This document shows positions 20,051 to 21,655 of a stretch of DNA of 21,655 nucleotides, piece by piece; position 1 is the stretch's first letter; every line of letters begins with the position of its first letter. Both the position numbers and the translations under genes were made by a program. Source of the DNA: Wuchereria bancrofti. Taxonomy: Eukaryota > Nematoda > Chromadorea > Rhabditida > Onchocercidae. The notes under the pieces were generated by a model, which did not search any database, was not told the origin of the DNA, and was given only the letters and a program-made list of their open reading frames with translations. The stretch covers positions 469,083 to 490,737 of the forward strand of contig SSBO01000006.1 in assembly GCA_005281725.1 (NCBI GenBank). Reading direction: 5' to 3'.

Positions 20051-21527
20051 ATGAATTCGTTCGGCGCTCAAATTCCAGAACATCCGGATATTTCCGATGT
20101 TCTGGACTACTTGCAGAGAGAACCTGTAATGCTTCGTGCATTACAGGAATATATGCGCGAAAAAGAGCAGGTAATTAATTCTCCTTTCTTTTTTGTCATC
20201 AATAAGGATTATAAAGAGAGTTATAGTAAGTACTCTTAATTTAAGTTAATACTGTAAAATGTGGTCTTTTCAGGTTGAAAACTTGCTCCTAACCCGCTTG
20301 GAGGAGGCGGAGAGGAGGTTGGAGGTCGAAGGGCGAAGTGGAGAGGAACCGGCACCTCAGGAGCCGGCATTTAACGTGGAAGAGGCAGAGTGGGCCCCTC
20401 TGCCCGAAACTGATGATGAGGCCGAGAATTGGCCATCGGGTGCAGAGTGGGCTCCTCTGCCTGATGATGACAGCGATGAACCTGAGGTGCCGGCGGCACC
20501 AATGGAGACGAGTGCGGATGCGGAACCGGTTGAATCGTTTCGCGAACTCGTCCTGTAAGTTTTAATTTCTGAGAATGAATTTAGTAAACAAGTGATAACT
20601 AGGACAATCATTAATTTTACCTGCTAAATAATTCAAACTAAATTTGAAACTATTTCAGAAGAACGAGGACGATTAAGATCCCGGTTCTCGCAACGCATGC
20701 GTCGCTGGTTGCGGCAGTACCGGAAGAATTTCACCCCGCTGATTTAGGGGACCTTCCGGAGCAGCTCCGACGGGAGTTGCTAGTGCCGCAAGCAGAACCA
20801 TACACGGTGGTTCAGGCAAATGAGGACAGCAACATCGGTAATTTATAATTTTAATAACATTAGAAGATGACTTTATGTCTATAATATTTTAAAGGAATAT
20901 AATTGTACTTTGATCATTTACTGATAAAATCATATTTATGAGTGAAATATCACAAATATTTTTCTTTACATGCTTTAAAAAACACTTTATGTAACAGTAT
21001 CTTCTAATCATTTCTATTTTCAGTGTGTGGCATCTGCGGCAGGCAGTTTGCAACGCTCAAAGGGTGGCGTATTCACGCCTCACGGATGCATAAGCAGGAC
21101 GGTAAGTATTTCTAAGCGGAATTTTCAATCAGTTTTTGAAAATGTTTGCATATTTGTTTCATCTAAAGCTTAGCAGACTAATTAATTATGAATATTTCAG
21201 GTTTTTGTGCCCGTTGTGGCCATTACGTCCTGCTGCCACCCGGATTCACGGCCGCACAAAGAACAGCGGCAGTGGAAATACACGCTCTCGACTGGTGCCC
21301 GAGAGCGTGTGCGGCCGTGATCAATGAAAGACAGGTCAAGCGTCGTAGACTTGACCTGGTGGGGAGAGAAGAGGATGCACACCACCTCTTCATTCCAGGT
21401 GAGAAATTACTAATATTTAAGAAGTGAAATTTAAAAGTAAAGGAAATGAAAATTCGAATGGTTACAGAAAACAAAATATTCAGAAAGTGGATTTCATCTA
21501 ATCAGTGAATTTTTTTCAGGCCAGTGA
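20051..21527 (+). CDS. Acidic C2H2-type zinc-finger protein, unknown family, frameshifted
   Basis: Six exons fit GT-AG rules: 20051-20170, 20274-20554, 20659-20837, 21025-21101, 21201-21398 and 21520-21527, for about 287 residues. The N-terminus is helical and charged, and its helix continues into exon 2 (LLLTRLEEAERRLE). Next comes a very acidic segment with a duplicated AEWAPLP motif (78-84, 97-103), as in activation-type domains. Exon 4 encodes a finger, CGICGRQF..., with the HASRMH half in another frame: one base appears missing in the GGG run at 21062-21064. Exons 3 and 5 fit the two frames on either side of that point. Exon 5 carries CARCGHY and more Cys/His, perhaps a second metal site, then a basic KRRR patch. 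A regulatory nucleic-acid-binding role is inferred. An AATAAA follows at 21631. Exons are GC-rich and hairpin-dense, unlike the other genes here. It may be a pseudogene, a sequencing error or a member of a mobile family. Confidence 0.72.
20074..20147 (+). repeat. Two perfect stem-loops in zinc-finger exon 1
   Basis: TCCAGAACATC (20074-20084) pairs with GATGTTCTGGA (20096-20106), an 11-bp stem with an 11-nt loop. CCTGTAATGC (20123-20132) pairs with GCATTACAGG (20138-20147), a 10-bp stem with a 5-nt TTCGT loop. Together they cover most of the second half of the 120-nt exon. Confidence 0.9.
20349..20500 (+). repeat. Nested inverted repeats in zinc-finger exon 2
   Basis: CCGGCACCTCAGG (20349-20361) is perfectly complementary to CCTGAGGTGCCGG (20481-20493). 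Between them lie GGCAGAG/CTCTGCC (20384-20404) and GCAGAG/CTCTGC (20442-20460), one in each AEWAPLP-coding copy. GGTGCC-ggc-GGCACC (20486-20500) overlaps the right arm. Confidence 0.9.
20689..20813 (+). repeat. Inverted repeats in zinc-finger exon 3
   Basis: ACGCATGCGT (20693-20702) is a palindrome within a CGCAAC/GTTGCG stem (20689-20713). CCGGAAG/CTTCCGG (20720-20759) encloses CCCC/GGGG. CGGAGC-a-GCTCCG (20757-20769) overlaps its right arm and so offers an alternative fold. GAACCA/TGGTTC follows at 20795-20813. Confidence 0.8.
21246..21391 (+). repeat. Nested and serial hairpins in zinc-finger exon 5
   Basis: TCACGGCCGCACA (21246-21258) pairs with TGTGCGGCCGTGA (21308-21320), 13 bp. Inside it ACACGCTCTCG (21280-21290) pairs with CGAGAGCGTGT (21300-21310), 11 bp; the two share the TGT at 21308-21310. 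CAGGTCAAG/CTTGACCTG (21332-21358) is a 9-bp stem and GAAGAGG/CCTCTTC (21368-21391) a 7-bp stem. Confidence 0.92.
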
Positions 21528-21655
21528 TAGCAATGGGCCTTCCCCACGCGGCCGAACAGTAACTGCCTGTCCCAGCACTCCATTCCTCTGCCCGATGAAG
21601 TACGGCCAAGCGGGTTAGTATTGCTCAAAAAATAAAAAAAGTAAAAAAAAAAAAA
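21528..21655 (+). other. GC-rich 3' end of the zinc-finger gene and A-rich window edge
   Basis: After the stop at 21525-21527 about 90 nt remain GC-rich and exon-like. In a neighbouring frame they stay open to a TAG at 21617-21619, so this may be a lost coding end. AATAAA at 21631-21636 is followed by A-rich sequence to the end of the window. Confidence 0.5.

Noticed and set aside
20051..21527. Zinc-finger gene as the N-terminal part of a site-specific LINE retrotransposon
   Set aside because: The finger resembles those seen in such elements, but no reverse transcriptase is seen, the frame ends soon after, and spliceosomal introns argue against a LINE copy.

Overview
The window looks like a scaffold end from a parasitic nematode nuclear genome, most likely a filarial worm. 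The DNA is very AT-rich, genes are split by short AT-rich introns with GT-AG ends, and TTTCAG-like acceptors sit just before start codons, as expected for spliced-leader trans-splicing. The best species clue is a 158-residue cytosolic Cu/Zn superoxide dismutase that closely resembles those known from Onchocerca and Brugia. A nematode-type C-x3-C-x3-C repeat protein supports this. A 40-base run of N shows that this is a scaffold.

Layout. Positions 1-9897 hold a superoxide dismutase (SOD) array flanked by a 756-bp direct repeat (1-757 and 9142-9897). Inside are an intact four-exon sod-1 gene on the plus strand (copy A, 4182-5214), a decayed plus-strand copy (copy B, about 6320-7251), and an inverted minus-strand copy that is still open (copy C, 7830-9072). 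Copy C is a mosaic: its intron 1 matches copy B, while its exons 2-4 and introns 2-3 match copy A almost base for base. Positions 961-3950 and 9898-11790 are AT-rich DNA in which I see no gene.

Positions 11793-16945 hold a five-exon gene for a secreted, Gln/Pro-rich protein of about 482 residues with C-x3-C-x3-C-x3-C repeats, similar to the nematode abu/pqn (C_tripleX) proteins. A signal-peptide exon is separated from the rest by a 2.9-kb intron. Downstream come a 26-bp minisatellite (17791-18107) and an intron-containing tRNA-Leu(CAA) (18376-18506).

Positions 20051-21527 hold a six-exon gene for an acidic zinc-finger protein of about 287 residues that I cannot assign to a named family. It carries a one-base frameshift inside the finger. 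Its exons are GC-rich in an AT-rich setting and unusually dense in perfect inverted repeats of 9-13 bp. This is the most unexplained signal in the window. The genes do not form an obvious pathway: an antioxidant enzyme array, a probable cuticle-type secreted protein, a tRNA and an unknown nuclear-type protein simply lie side by side.
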